DNA from: Platycnemis pennipes
Taxonomy: Eukaryota > Arthropoda > Insecta > Odonata > Platycnemididae
Assembly (NCBI GenBank): GCA_933228895.1
Contig: OW121846.1
Span: 77,760,064-77,824,063, forward strand
Direction of reading: 5' to 3'
Length of the DNA: 64,000 bases
The translations under genes were made by a program, and so were the position numbers. Within the stretch, counting starts at the first letter, position 1; the number at the start of each line of letters is the position of its first letter. Shown in pieces: positions 44,816 through 56,030 of the stretch. The notes beneath the pieces were generated by a model that saw nothing but the letters and a program-made list of their open reading frames with translations, was not told the DNA's origin and searched no databases.

Positions 44816-45300
44816 TAGGAAGGGAGTTCCAAACTTTCATTGAAGTTATGAGAAAGGAGTGTTGGTAGGTGATGGTGTGATATATTGGGCAATAAAATCT
44901 GGATTAGCTCGAGTACAATGAATCCAGTCTAGTGGTTTTTTGTTAAACATTTCCAGAAGATATTGAGGCCTTGTGCACTCAAACATTTTATAGAGGAAGA
45001 CTCCCAAAAAGTATTTTCTTCTATTTTCCACCTTTAACCACCTAAGTTTGTTAAGTTATGGGGTTATGTGTTTGTCCTTACGCAGGTTATATATAAATCT
45101 GATGCATGAATTTATCTTTCTTTGGAGCTTGGTATTCAATACACTAGGTAGATCAGGCTACACTAAGCAACAATAATCAATCGTTGGGAATACAAGAGTG
45201 GATATTAATACTACCCTAAATTTTTCTGTTAGAAAGTACTTTTGAACCTTTAATAGGTATAGAACTCTTGATGTTTTGCTTTGGTGCCCTTCCTCTGACA
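44816..45300 (-). pseudogene. Non-LTR retrotransposon, C-terminal RT region
   Basis: The minus strand encodes, with breaks, VVLISTLVFPTIDYCCLV, then INSCIRFIYNLRKDKHITP, WLKVENRRKYFLGVFLYKMF and TRANPDFIAQYITPSPTN. This order (LV.P.IDYC ... N.CIRFI..L..D.HITP ... L.WLK...RR.YFLG) is the C-terminal region of LINE reverse transcriptases. Stops interrupt it. It is a separate copy, opposite in strand to 40060-40893. Confidence 0.7.
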
Positions 45301-46211
45301 TGTGCTTGGCAAAGTAGTATTTCTTGATGATGCGGTAGTGGTAACACCCTTTTTACTCCTCAGCTCTGGTGAGGAATGCCTTCCCCGTTTGCCCCCATAA
45401 CACACCCCACGGTCCTTGCAGTTTAATTCTATCCAGTTAGCAGTATCTATTAATTTCTTTGCTTGCCATTTTTGGTGGCAATGAATTTATTGGTAATAAC
45501 TCCTTTCTTGAATGTTTTCACCATTTGAGATTGTTCTGCCTTTACTTTATACTAAAGTAATCTGGCAGACGCTAGAGGAACTATTGAATATTTCTTTGGA
45601 ATGAAGACCTTGCAGGAATTATTTTTCCAGAAAGCACCAATTGAAGATGTGCTGTGGTCTCCATCATTCATGAAGTTCTGGAATTTCTGGACAATTTTAT
45701 TACCTATATCTTGATATGATTCCTCTATTGTGTGCAAAACACTGAATGACTGTCTTGCCTCAAATTCACATTCTCCAGAGTTTGGCCCTGGAGTTCAGCA
45801 TAGATGTGCTTATTTTTTGTACAGATGACTTTGCTGATAGATTCTCCTGCCTTTGGTAAATAATATGTTCACAGTTACAGCAAGTGCATAATTTCCTCAA
45901 TGTTACGGCACTTCACCTGGTTTACAGGCTTCTCATCCTTGTTCCTCTCACCTTTTGCAGGCTCAACATTCTTGCTGGTCTCTTTAAGCTCTTTGAGATG
46001 TCTCCAGCAGTATATTTCGTAATTTTAACCTAATTGGCTGGTCAACCAATAAGTTTCCTATTAAAAACTCTGCAAAATGGCTACAGAAACCCAGTACATA
46101 TGAAATTAATATAAGCAGTGCTAGGCTAATTTTGATGATATAGAGCCTCTCTGAAATTTGTGAAAAGTGAAGTAATGACAGAAATATTAAGATATTGTGA
46201 TAGCAAGGTGG
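45301..46211. other. Unassigned sequence
   Basis: A minus frame at 45737-45552 (IGNKIVQKFQNFMNDG...) might extend the LINE, but no motif supports it. Nothing else found. Confidence 0.35.
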
Positions 46212-46746
46212 CAATGGGGGCGTTTACTCGGAACCGAAATCGCGATTTTGTACACGAAATCGTTAGATGGAAACGAAAAACGAATTTTAGTGATAAAATT
46301 AATCTTCTAACCACAACTATTCACTCATAAATCAAAAATTAAAATAAGCAAAAGGTGACGCCCACCGAAAATGCTACTGTGATAACATTGACGTCATTTT
46401 CCTCCCGTCCTTGACTGCTTTCAGGGGAGGGGGAAGGGAGTGGAGGGGGGTTCTCGGAAGGTCTGCTCGCACAGATGCTGTCGAAATCGCTCTCATTGGC
46501 CGAGTCAGCTGTGTCCCCCCCCTTTGCGATAAGGCGAAGTAGCCTCGCGGGCTCAGTTGTGATTGGACGAAGTCGATATACATCAGAGGTTGCACCACAC
46601 CCACTTTTCCGAAAGGGTTAAAAACATCAGTTTTTCGCCGCTTATAACTCGGGATATAATCGGATCAGAAAACGGAAAAATACAGGTCCTTTTATTTTAC
46701 AAACTATCAGATTCGGCAATAAAAAAAATGGTAAACGACCCCATTG
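46212..46746. mobile_element. MITE, CAATGGGG family, copy 3 (inverted)
   Basis: 535 bp. In + sense it begins CAATGGGGGCGTTTACTCGG and ends GGTAAACGACCCCATTG, the best-preserved pair of terminal inverted repeats in the family. Internal order is the reverse complement of copies 1 and 2. Confidence 0.82.
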
Positions 46747-49497
46747 TTTGAGCAAGTAACACTCAGTAGTACAGAGGGTAGAGTCAGAATGAGTAAATTA
46801 TAATAATTAAGGGGATTTTCTAAGTGTTTAGTAGGTGATGCTTTTGCAGCAGAGCAAAGTTAAAACTGGCATGATCAAAGCAACAATTAGGCTTGGAAAG
46901 GATGAAGGCCAACTCAATGATTGTGTGAAGGTTTTTTTAACCGTTATATTCTAAACTTCATGAGATATTTTTGTGAGAAGACATGGATGAAGGAGGGTAG
47001 GAGATGGAGTGTAGACAGAAGTAGGGGAAGGTAAAACCCTTCATTGATTAGGGAAGGAGAGTTTGCTATGGAAAATCTACCCTGAATGATGAAAAACCAC
47101 TTATCTTATAAAACACATCAAGGGCCCCTGCATCATTGGGGTGTTTGTTGTGTCCTCTCTTACATCTGTATTTGAACCGATGCTAACTAAATTCAGCATG
47201 CATCAACACTTCCAGGTAATCATTGCAATTATATTTCTTGACTTCCAGATATCATGAAAAGCCACATTCAACTCTCTAGAAACCTGAAGGAAGAAGTATT
47301 TTTAATGTAAAGTACCTATTCCAATCACTAAAAAAACATGAATTTGACAACCATTTGATTAACTTTTGAGAATGCGGAGGTAGTTGGACAATCATGCAGA
47401 GGAATTTTCAACGCATGTCACTTGAAGTGTTAAATGTGTTTAAATGGACCTGAACAGGGAGAACCCTGAAAGCAAAGTTCTGGACAGTAACAGTGCTGTG
47501 GTAAGAATCTCTTTCACTTTTGCTGGACTTGACAAACCTCTCCGGTGGTGGTGCATGTGTAGAAACAGGTCTGATATAATATTTTATGCACATGGTTATA
47601 GACGAATGCATTTAACTGTTATTCATCCTAGGTAACTGTCATGATTGTGACTGGAAAAGGATTTTCTCAAATGCCTGAAATGTGCCATGTCCTTAATATA
47701 CAGTCCCTGATGAATAGGATGCTTTTAAAGGAGAAAAAAGCTTTTGCCTCAACAGTAGACAATGTTGCTTTTGAGAGAGGAAAATTTTGGTTCAGGAAGA
47801 GGCTGAATTAGATGAAAATGCTGGATCGAATGATGGTGGAATACCTATGATCACAATTGTATGAGATGGATCATATGGGAAGAGATCAGTCAAGATCATC
47901 TAGTCTTCTTTGTCTGGAGTGGCATGGTTCATTTTGCACACTTGGAAATAATGATAGTTAATGTTTCATTGCACTTACATGTACCTCTGTTTTCCAGGCA
48001 TATTTCATTTGATGAAGAGAAAAATAGTACTTTTGGATTGGAGTATGAAATAAGTACTTTTCTATATTCACCTCTGACAAAAGCATTTGATTCATACATA
48101 AGGGGCAGCACCTATGCTATCACAACTGGGCAACTTCACAACAACAATCAAGGGCGATTTAATCAGGTTGGGATGTATGAAACGGGCCTGAATTCTTAAT
48201 CAAAAATGTAGCATGATAGATAGATAGATTTGAATGGAATTTTGATACATGTTATCCTTAGTTTTTAAACACGTTTGTCATCTCCCTACAAATAAATGCT
48301 GATAATGAATGAAACATAAAAGATTTATATATTTTGGTGAATCAATTTGTTCCATCATTCATTCCCACAGGTGACTATGAGAGCAGTATCATGCAAAAAC
48401 TAACAAGATCAGTACCTTTTGGCATAGGAAAAACATGTTAAAAAATTGAGTGAATGATGCACCTGCTGAGAAATTACTGCAGTCAACTAACCAGGATGGT
48501 GAGGCAGTCCAGGAATGTCTGGGGGGCCTTGTCCGATATCCTTTAAGAAGGCTGTTGGAGAAAAATTACTCCTACTTAGAATGGCTTTTATGCCAGAAAT
48601 TCAGTGGTGCACAAAACATGTTTTCGACAAGGGTAGCCGATTCAGAGACAAATATAAGGTATCAGACGTCTGGTTCATACTTCTCACTACCTATATGTGG
48701 ATGTAAGGGTGGGGACATGAATGTAGTGCCTCATCTACAGCAAACCAAGATTTAGGAACATCTAATGTCTGCTGACCTCTTCTTGGTCCTACGTTCTGCA
48801 AGCTTTATTTATAATGTAACGAACAATCTTGCGAAATCATACAGTTGAAACATAGTCAAATAAATTGGTGGAAAAATGGCTCATTTTGGCCTTCATGGCT
48901 AAAAGAACATGATATGTGAGTTGGTCATCATAGATTTCAATGTTAGGCCTAACTTACTTTCAGTGCTGCTCAGAATATAATGGAGAGGAACCCAGTGTTA
49001 TACCTTGGAAAATTCAAAGCTGTCTCAGGAGACCATAGAATCTACAGAGAAGCACTTTCAATCACTCCAGACGAGGAAATGTGTTATTGCCTCTGATCCA
49101 GACAATCAAAATGGTTCAAATGTAGCAAAAGCTCCTACAAAAGATAAGAGATAAAGAAAGATATTTATTATATTGAAATTCTGCATGGTAAAATATGGTC
49201 AAAACAGAGAACCAATCATTATTATTAAATACTGGTACAATTGCAAATTGCTTGGAACAGTTATTGCTACTAAGTAGTTTGGAGTGCTCACGTCATTAGG
49301 TATGTATAAATATTGCTATGGATGATTAATTTCAGAAGGAAAAATTAAAAGTAAATTGGCTACCTTTTACATGGAGCACCTTCTACTAGAAATATTAAAA
49401 AGCAAATGAGTACTAAATAAAACTCGACTATAGCTGATAACTTCAGGCTTGACTATGTGATACCTTTCCATAATGGAAAATAAAAGAATGAAACTTT
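46747..49497. other. No recognisable gene in 2.7 kb
   Basis: Several 60- to 110-codon frames (47861-48199, 48450-48755) lack motifs, splice context or compositional signal. No repeat termini were seen. Probably intergenic or decayed transposon sequence. Confidence 0.4.
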
Positions 49498-49657
49498 GTA
49501 AGGTTCACTTTATATTTGAATAAGCCTGACCCGGGTGTCATAACATCTCTTCAGAATCTTCAGGTCCTGTCCTGACCTGACATTTTCATCTGAAGATGTA
49601 ACTATGTTATGAAACCCGTGTCGTGCTTATTCAAATATAAAGTGAACCTTACAAAAA
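49498..49657. repeat. Palindromic Penelope-like terminus pair
   Basis: GTAAGGTTCACTTTATATTT...ATAAGC on the left is matched by its inverse on the right, GCTTATTCAAATATAAAGTG...CTTAC. Arms are about 48 bp around a centre containing two head-to-head TCTGAAGATG-type segments. The right half, CTGAAGATGTAACTATGTTA then TGAAACCCGTGTC, resembles the hammerhead-like ends of Penelope elements. Confidence 0.6.
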
Positions 49658-50147
49658 AACTAGACTATCTTTCATGCTGCACCAGGTCTCTCAACTTTTT
49701 CCTGAATACTGAAGTCACATAACATTTTCAGGAAAGATCGCATTGCCATGTTGGATAGATCAGTTGTGCACCAACCTGGCTACCTCAGTATTAAATGGTA
49801 GCAGTTAGAATCCCATCTCGGGCATAGTTCTTAGTTTTGTCTTTGGTCAGGCAAAGGTTGAATGGTGCAATACAAACTAAGCAGTTGTAGCACCTAAACA
49901 GTAAGTAGGTAATTGTGTCATATCATTATGGCAACAGTAGTTGTAATTTCTAAAAATCCTGTTAAGCATGTATGAGCAATTAAGAGCAATATTTTTTATT
50001 TATTACGCTTCATAAAAACCATAGTTTGTGGATAATTGGCTATCACCAAGGCTATATGGGCTAGTGGAAGATTATTTGGCGGTTTGTTCAGGATTACAAA
50101 TAGCTTATGTTCACACAACTTTGTGGTTTTACCTACACATGTTATGT

Positions 50148-50387
50148 GAAATGTAAATTGGAGGGGTGGGTGGGGGCCTTCTGGAGCCCTCTGGCATTTA
50201 GACCTCATTAGATCCATTGTGCCAACCCACATTTAACCTGCCCGCCACTTGCAGACAGGGGACAAGAGCACCACGGTAGAGGTATGGAGGGGGGCTATCC
50301 ATCCAACCTCTGTCCGGGCCCACCGTTGCTTAACTTCGGTGATCTGACAGGAACCGGTGTATCAACGTGGCTAGGCCCTTGCCCTAT
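50148..50387 (-). mobile_element. SINE with a 5S rRNA-derived head (SINE3-like), copy A
   Basis: 240 bp on the minus strand between a perfect 12-bp target duplication CACATGTTATGT (50136-50147 and 50388-50399). The 5' ~85 bases (50384-50299) follow 5S rRNA from its start: GGCAAGGGCCTAGCCACGTT, then CACCGG, then GATCACCGAAGTTAAGCAAC, ending GGTTGGATGG. This covers the internal A box and intermediate element, with the C box truncated. The unrelated body and CAATTTACATTTC tail follow. The clean duplication and inserted position show retrotransposition rather than a 5S gene. Confidence 0.9.
50299..50384 (-). ncRNA. 5S rRNA-derived promoter head of SINE copy A
   Basis: Shows the strongly conserved 5S string GATCACCGAAGTTAAGCAAC and the flanking CACCGG and TTGGATGG blocks. 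It should act as an internal RNA polymerase III promoter if the control region is functional. Truncated, so not a 5S rRNA gene. Confidence 0.85.
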
Positions 50388-50432
50388 CACATGTTATGTA
50401 TATTTCATGTATAAAACCTGAGTGATTTCTTA

Positions 50433-50523
50433 TGTTCAGGACTACAAATAGCTTATGTTCACACAACGTTGTGGTCATACCTACACATGTTATGTATATT
50501 TCATGTATAAAACCTGAGTGATA
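50433..50523. repeat. Tandem ~92-bp duplication, unit 2
   Basis: TGTTCAGGACTACAAATAGC...CACACAACGTTGTGGTCATACC...ATTTCATGTATAAAACCTGA, the uninterrupted copy of unit 1. Confidence 0.8.
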
Positions 50524-51689
50524 CTTCTTAGTACTGCTTCAAGTCTGTGATACAAAACCCTTATTGAATTTTTGTAGATATATATAATTTTTATTTGTAA
50601 ATATCTGGAATTAGTGAAATTTACTAAAACCTCACAAGTAAATGATTGGGCATCCATATTTATTGTGATAATCTTGTAACTAGTATTCGTGAAGGCAAGA
50701 AGTAAATGTTTTTGTCTCCTATAATATACCAGCAATCCTAATTTCTTTGTCATTTATTTGCTCTGATATTGCTCCCTAGGGAGTTTTATAGCTACAGTGT
50801 TAAAGTCATTAGTGTTATGCTTGTCATAGTGCCTGTTGAGAGTAAATGCTCATAAAATCCTACTCATTCAGACTGTCTACATTAAGCTATAACTCCCCAA
50901 ATGCAAAAGAGTCTATTTAGAAGTTAATCAGTCAAACATTTATAATGTATGGTGATGGAGAATTGATAAATGATATGCTCTGTCTTGAAATATACTTATG
51001 CAGTTATTGAATTCCTTACCATGTTTTATTTTACTAGTTTAGGAAGCAAGTGGTAAAATATTTGAGAGGTTGTTGTGGAGATTCTAAACAAAATCTCTTC
51101 CTTGTTACATTTCTCTCTTTTTCCCTGTGTACTCTTTCAAAAACTGTATTCCTTTTCATTCTAGTACTCTGATCACCAAAATGTTTTCTATTTTTTCCTA
51201 ATTTTGTTGTCCATTCCTCTTTTAGGCATTAAATTTCACCTGCAGTTAACCCTATGAGGAATTTTAAAGCAGCATTGTCAATAAAAATTTGTTTCCCATT
51301 AGATAAATAAGTTTTAAATGAAATCTCATGCATAGGTGGTGAAAGTTACAAGAGAAATAGCTTAGAATAAGCTTAGAATAGCTTGATTTGATCAATTCCC
51401 AAGAATTCCCCCCCTCCGCTCTACTGCCACACCATCACTTTGTCACCCACTTGAAAGTGCTTCAGAGCTCTATCTGAGTACGCCTCCCTTTGTGCTCTCT
51501 GCTTTGTCCTCACCTTGGCTCAACACAGCTCAACCTTTACCTGACTATACATCCAAACATTAATTTGCACAGTGGCTCTCCAGTACTTTTGTGGTGTGTA
51601 ATCCTATGGTTAAAAAGGAAATTAAGTAAGGCAACATTAAATAGTATCATATTTTCCAGCATAGTTTCAATTTTTTTTACAAATACTTG
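50524..51689. other. No recognisable feature
   Basis: AT-rich flank of the decayed gypsy pol. LTRs for that element were looked for and not found. Confidence 0.4.
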
Positions 51690-52321
51690 ACTAAATTCTC
51701 TGCTGCTCCATTTGTGGCTTGCTGATGGGGTGGGGAGAATAGATGGTCCATCTAGTTGATTTTACAGAATTCATCGAACAGGTCTGATGTGAAGCGGGAA
51801 TCATTGTCAACCAACAGTCCTGGAAGTCCAAATGTTGGGAAATGGATGGATGGAACAAAATCTCAACAATCCCATCCATTACGAAATTGCTTGACTTGTG
51901 GCCATTTTGTGCTAGCATTTACTACAACTAATAATGTCTTTCTCATAAAAGGTCATACAAAATCCATGCCGAGGCTAACCCACTATTTTTTTGGCCAATC
52001 CCAGCTCTTTAACGGTACCCTATCCATCATTGATTTGTGGGCCAAACAAGCAGAGCAGGTCATAGCTATTACTTCTATATCTTTGTCCAACAATGGCCAC
52101 CATGCATATGATCTAGCTAATGATTTCATCTTGACAATACCTAGATATTCAGAAAGAAGTTCTTTCAGAATTTTCTCCCTTGGAGAATTTGGTACTATGT
52201 ACTACCCTGTTTCCCTGCATTACACAGCCCTGTTCCACGTTTAGTTAATTAACCCTGCTCGGGTATGCCTTTAAATTATCATCAATTTCCCCGGGCCCAT
52301 CATGCATGCAGAATTCTAGTA

Positions 52322-52564
52322 CCTGAAAATAATAAATTCGAGTGGTGGGCGGGGACTTTCTGGAGCCCCTCTGGCACTTAGACCTCTTGAGATTCAGTAT
52401 TCCGACCAACATTTAACCTGCCCGCAACTTGCAAACAGGGGACAAGTGCGCCGTAGTAGAGGTATGGAAGAGGGGCACCCATCCAACTTCCATTCAGGCT
52501 CATTGTTGCTTAACTTCAGTGATCTCATGGGAGTCTGTGTGCCAACATGGCTAGACCCTCACAC
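52322..52564 (-). mobile_element. SINE with a 5S rRNA-derived head (SINE3-like), copy B
   Basis: 243 bp on the minus strand, flanked by ATTCTAGTA (52313-52321 and 52565-52573). Same head, body and length as copy A, about 80% similar by eye. The head includes GATCACTGAAGTTAAGCAAC and GTTGGATGGGTG, slightly longer 5S identity at its 3' edge. The tail is AATTTATTATTTTCAGG. Sits inside the decayed gypsy pol. Confidence 0.88.
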
Positions 52565-53052
52565 ATTCTAGTAACTTACTAATGACCTTGTCTCGCCATA
52601 ATGCATTGCTAATTTCCTCCACTGCCACATGCAAAAATTCCATTTCCCCTATTTGCAGGTAAAGGACATCTTTGATTTCCACTCCCTTTCCTTCTAATGG
52701 CAAGCAAGAAAATCCATCTGCTACCCTATTTTCCTCTGCCTTGATATATTTTATTTGGTAGTTATAACCCTGCAGTATGATTGCCCATTTCTGCAAACTA
52801 TTTGCTCCCATTTAGGGGATAGCCTATTTGTCTCCAACTTTACATAAGATTAAAGGTTTAAGATCAGTTTTAAGGAAAACTTCTTTTCCGTAAAGGCACT
52901 GCGTAAAACATTTTACTTCAAAAACAAATGCTAGTGCTTCCTTGTTAATTTAAGCATAATTTTGTTTTCTGCACTCAAGGAGCTTGAAGCAAAGGCAATG
53001 GGTCGTTTAATCCCACTAGGATAGGCATGTAGTATTACAGACCCAAACCGAA

Positions 53053-53066
53053 GGGGGGGGGGGGGG
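53053..53066. repeat. Poly-G run
   Basis: Fourteen consecutive G, a mononucleotide repeat; liable to length errors in sequencing. Confidence 0.9.
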
Positions 53067-53460
53067 TCAAATCATAAAATGACTGGCAAACAAGGGCCAC
53101 AGTGGGCTAAGACAAGGCTTTGATAGGGGTGGTATAAGCTCTCTATGAAAGGCTGTATAAGTACTCTATCAAAGGCTACTTGATACTCCTCTGACCACTC
53201 CCAGTCAGCCTCTATATTTTAAAGCCCATGTGATGGAGACAAAATAGTTGCCAAACATTTTTTCCTCTGCCTTAATATGTCTTATTTGGTAGTTATAAAC
53301 CTGTATGATTTCCAATCCCTGCAATCTATTTGCTGCCATACATTGCCATTCGTCCAGAAAGCAGAAGGCCCGTGATTCAATTCCCGGCTAAGGCGAATTT
53401 TTTCATAAAAAGGAAGTCCTCAGGCTTTACTTGGTGGAACCGCATGATTGTAGCAAATAT

Positions 53461-53595
53461 AAAAACCACTTTGTAACATTCCACAAAATTTATTGTGGAT
53501 TGTATTACAATCATGTTAAAGATGATTGTAATACAATCGAAAGCGAGATCGGTGTAACAATAAATTTTGTGGAATCTTACAAAATGGTTTTTCTA
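53461..53595. repeat. Palindrome with Penelope-type, hammerhead-like ends
   Basis: AAACCACTTTGTAACATTCC...ACAAAATTTATTGTGGATTG reads outward against its inverse AATAAATTTTGTGGAATCTT...ACAAAATGG. The right half contains AAGATGATTGTAATACAATC then GAAAGC, a stem plus GAAA core. Similar right ends occur at 44740-44815 and 770-870. Confidence 0.6.
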
Positions 53596-53611
53596 TTTGC
53601 TATGAATTTTT

Positions 53612-53942
53612 TCAGTTGAAATCTGGCTTCTTTCCATCTTCGGAGAGGTGGGGGTTCTTAGGAGGATAGTGGGCGGTGGGGGGAACGTAGTCGATTGGCG
53701 TAGGTTTGGTACCACGCGTATCTGCCATAATTGTGGGACTGTGGCAGTCGGCACATGAAGGAGGGTCCTCCCATGGCCACTGGCAACCACCCAGGAAGTG
53801 ACCACATTTCACGCACCTCGAGTTTAGGCCGCTCCCTTCCCCAGTATGCCCGAGTCTCTGACATGCAGTGTATTGGGGAGTCCCGGAGGGAGGCCTATGT
53901 GTTTCAATGAGGAAGGTCAGCTTTTGTAGGGATCTAACACGT
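53612..53942 (-). pseudogene. Non-LTR retrotransposon ORF1 (zinc-knuckle) remnant
   Basis: The minus strand reads VRSLQKLTFLIETHRPPSGT then PQYTACQRLGH and RCVKCGHFLGGC with SCADCHSPTIM. This is the LINE ORF1 nucleocapsid pattern (PxQCxxCQRFGH ... RCVKCxGxH ... CxxCxxxH), as in jockey-type elements. Two zinc ligands are lost (first C is Y, a later C is S). The frame is cut at its N-terminal side by the transposon at 53951-57493. Possible decayed ORF1 sequence beyond it, to about 59270, is only weakly supported. Confidence 0.65.
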
Positions 53943-53950
53943 ACCAGCAC

Positions 53951-54450
53951 TAGGGCGGATCGGAAAAATCGATTTTTCGCGGAGAAACTTGGCCCTCTGG
54001 AAAAAGTTGTCAAAGTGACTAAAAATGAGGCCTGAAAAATTTGAAACCTCTAAGTCAACCCCAGACCCTCGCGCCGTGGCCATTTATGGGGAGGGGGGCT
54101 GAAAATAGAAAAAGTAATGTTTTTAAAGCGGTTCTCCATGGATTTTGCCGAGTTGCGGCTCTTTAGAACAAAAATTTCGTCCATTTGTACGTATCTGCAG
54201 CCGTTAAGCCACAAATTGTCTATTTTGAGTGCGCGGCCGCGCGTAATTATGCACCTCCCACGCAGCGTCGCGGCGCCTAACGGTCAGAAGGCCGCTCGCG
54301 CGCCTCCTGCCGGCTCGCGTCTACTGCCCGGTCGCCGCGAACGCAGCAAAACTCATCACGGATGCGTCTTCCGTCGTTGGTCTCATTAATATTAGATAAT
54401 TAAACAATTTCCAGGGAATAACAATTACGGAAGGGTTATTTGAAATTAAT
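53951..54450 (+). repeat. Left terminal inverted repeat of the 3.5-kb transposon
   Basis: Pairs with 56994-57493. Much more GC-rich than its surroundings at 54225-54370. Differences between arms are few, mostly around 54160-54185. Confidence 0.88.
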
Positions 54451-54499
54451 ATAACCGTACATACTATAACTTTTTTCCTGTCTCGTCGACATAAACGAA

Positions 54500-56030
54500 T
54501 TGACGTTACCGACTTTTATAGACGTGATAATATTTTTTTCACGTTCGCGACGTATTGAGATACGAAAGCGCAGGAAGGGAGCTTACGGTTTATCAAATCG
54601 TCTGGTAGTGAAAAAAGTGTCCGAACTATGGAAACGCACCTCTATTCCAATCATTCCGGAACATGGTGTGATTAAAATGATTATACGGTACCATACGACG
54701 TACTACGACTTAAGGAAAATGCAAGCAAGCATACGAAAGGTGCCAAATCGACAGAAAAATTGATATATTTTTAATGAATCCCAGAAACTATGTGATATTT
54801 GTGCGTGTCAGAGCTAAAGAATTAGCGAGTGTAAATTTAGAAAGAGGATATAGTTTTCCCAAATTAAGTGGCATATTTGAGGGATCAAAGGTCAAAACAA
54901 AAGATGGTATCCGATAGATTGGATGCCTCAGAAACTCGGCGATTAAAGAAAGAACACAGAAGAGGATCGTCGGAAAGCGTCGACTCAAAATCTTTCATTC
55001 TTGAAGAGGTAAAAATTGAGCACCAAGAATTTTTTTCCGCTACTTCTCGAGAAAATAAAAAGGACGAGGAACCCACCGACTTGGATCTCAACGTTCCTCA
55101 TACGATTAGGAATGAAAATCAACCTGGACCTCCTTCGGGGCAAAGGCGTCTTCAAGTGCCAACTGTGACGGAGGTACGTGCAAGAACCGGTGACGTGTCC
55201 CTCAGGGCAGCAGCAATGATCGTCAGCGCAACTGTAACCGACGCAAAGCTCAAAACTCCGGAAGACAGGTGAAAGGTAGTGGACCGGCATTTGTTACGAA
55301 AACAGAAAAAAGATGCTAGATTCAGTAAAAGCAAAGACAGATAAATCAAAAAATGCAATTGAAGGTCTGTATTTTGACGGCAGAAAGGATGAAACAATTA
55401 AACTGGAGAAAATAGGCAAGAGGACATATTAATATAAGGTTAGGGAGGAACATGTCTTGTTTGTTGAAGAGCAAGGCTCCCAGTTTTACAGTTTTGTTTC
55501 CCCCACAGGAGGATCTGCAAGAAAAATCACATCTGGAATTCTTGATTTTTTTGCGAAAGAAAATATTGAACTTTCAAATTTAAAAGTGATTGGATGCGAT
55601 GGCATCAAAGTGAATACAGGTCAGGAAGAAAGCATCATCCGTTTGTTGGAAGCAAAACTCCGACATCCCTTACAGTGGTCTGTTTGCCAATTACACCTGA
55701 TTGACTTAACACTACGGCAGTTGGTAGAAACATTAGACCGGCAAACTAAGGGTCCAAATTTGTTTGCAAGACCTATTGTCTCCACCCTTCAAGACTGCCA
55801 CACTCTTGATATCATACGATTGGAGCCAGTTCCAACAAAATTGTCCCACGAAGAGGACTTGAGATTGCTGAGCAGTGACTAGCATTATCTTCGGGAAATT
55901 TCTAATGCTGTGTCCAAAGGATTTCGCTCGGAAAATTTGGCCAGATAAACTCCAAAAAATGTGGCTCATTCTCGTTAGCTCACTACGGCCAGCCGACAAC
56001 TGACATACGTGTCCAGTGAAAATTCATGCG
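54500..56030 (+). pseudogene. Transposase-like protein of the 3.5-kb transposon, decayed
   Basis: Pieces in order: about 54560-54815, with VSELWKRTSIPIIPEHGVIK and LCDICACQS; 54868-55272, with LRDQRSKQKMVSDRLDAS and an acidic linker; 55457-55882 and on to about 56030, with QFYSFVSPTGGSARKITSGI, then LKVIGCDGIKVNTGQEESII and LQWSVCQLHLIDLTLRQLVE. I recall similar uncharacterised proteins with an IGCDGT-VNTG and LQWxxCxLHxxELxLRHL core in many invertebrates. The D of GCDG is a candidate catalytic acid, but this is inference. Multiple stops and frame shifts separate the pieces. Confidence 0.6.

Larger units (their letters stand above)
50084..50430. repeat. Tandem ~92-bp duplication, unit 1 (holds a SINE)
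   Basis: TGTTCAGGATTACAAATAGC...CACACAACTTTGTGGTTTTACC...ATTTCATGTATAAAACCTGA. It matches unit 2 at 50433-50523 once the SINE at 50148-50387 is removed. Confidence 0.8.
51690..53330 (-). pseudogene. Ty3/gypsy pol, decayed (RT/RNase H and integrase remnants)
   Basis: The minus strand near 53120-52830 encodes RPIAFASSSLSAENK, the RNase H entry. 52811-52551 gives LQKWAIILQGYNYQIKYIKA and NRVADGFSCLPL, the RNase H end of gypsy elements (compare NADALSRLPL). 52250-51690 gives broken integrase frames with HPISKPQM-like and GLLRF-like patches. All frames carry stops. The 5S-headed SINE at 52322-52564 is inserted in it. No LTRs were seen. It is a different, older element than the one at 24171-29078. 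Confidence 0.72.

Noticed and set aside
47861..48199. 112-codon ORF
   Set aside because: No motif or compositional support. Likely chance in AT-rich DNA.
50299..50384. 5S rRNA gene
   Set aside because: Only the 5' ~85 bases match and the sequence is flanked by target duplications as part of a SINE.
54117..54389. 90-codon ORF and its near-identical copy at 57055-57327
   Set aside because: Located in the terminal inverted repeats of the 3.5-kb transposon. GC-rich arms create open frames by chance.
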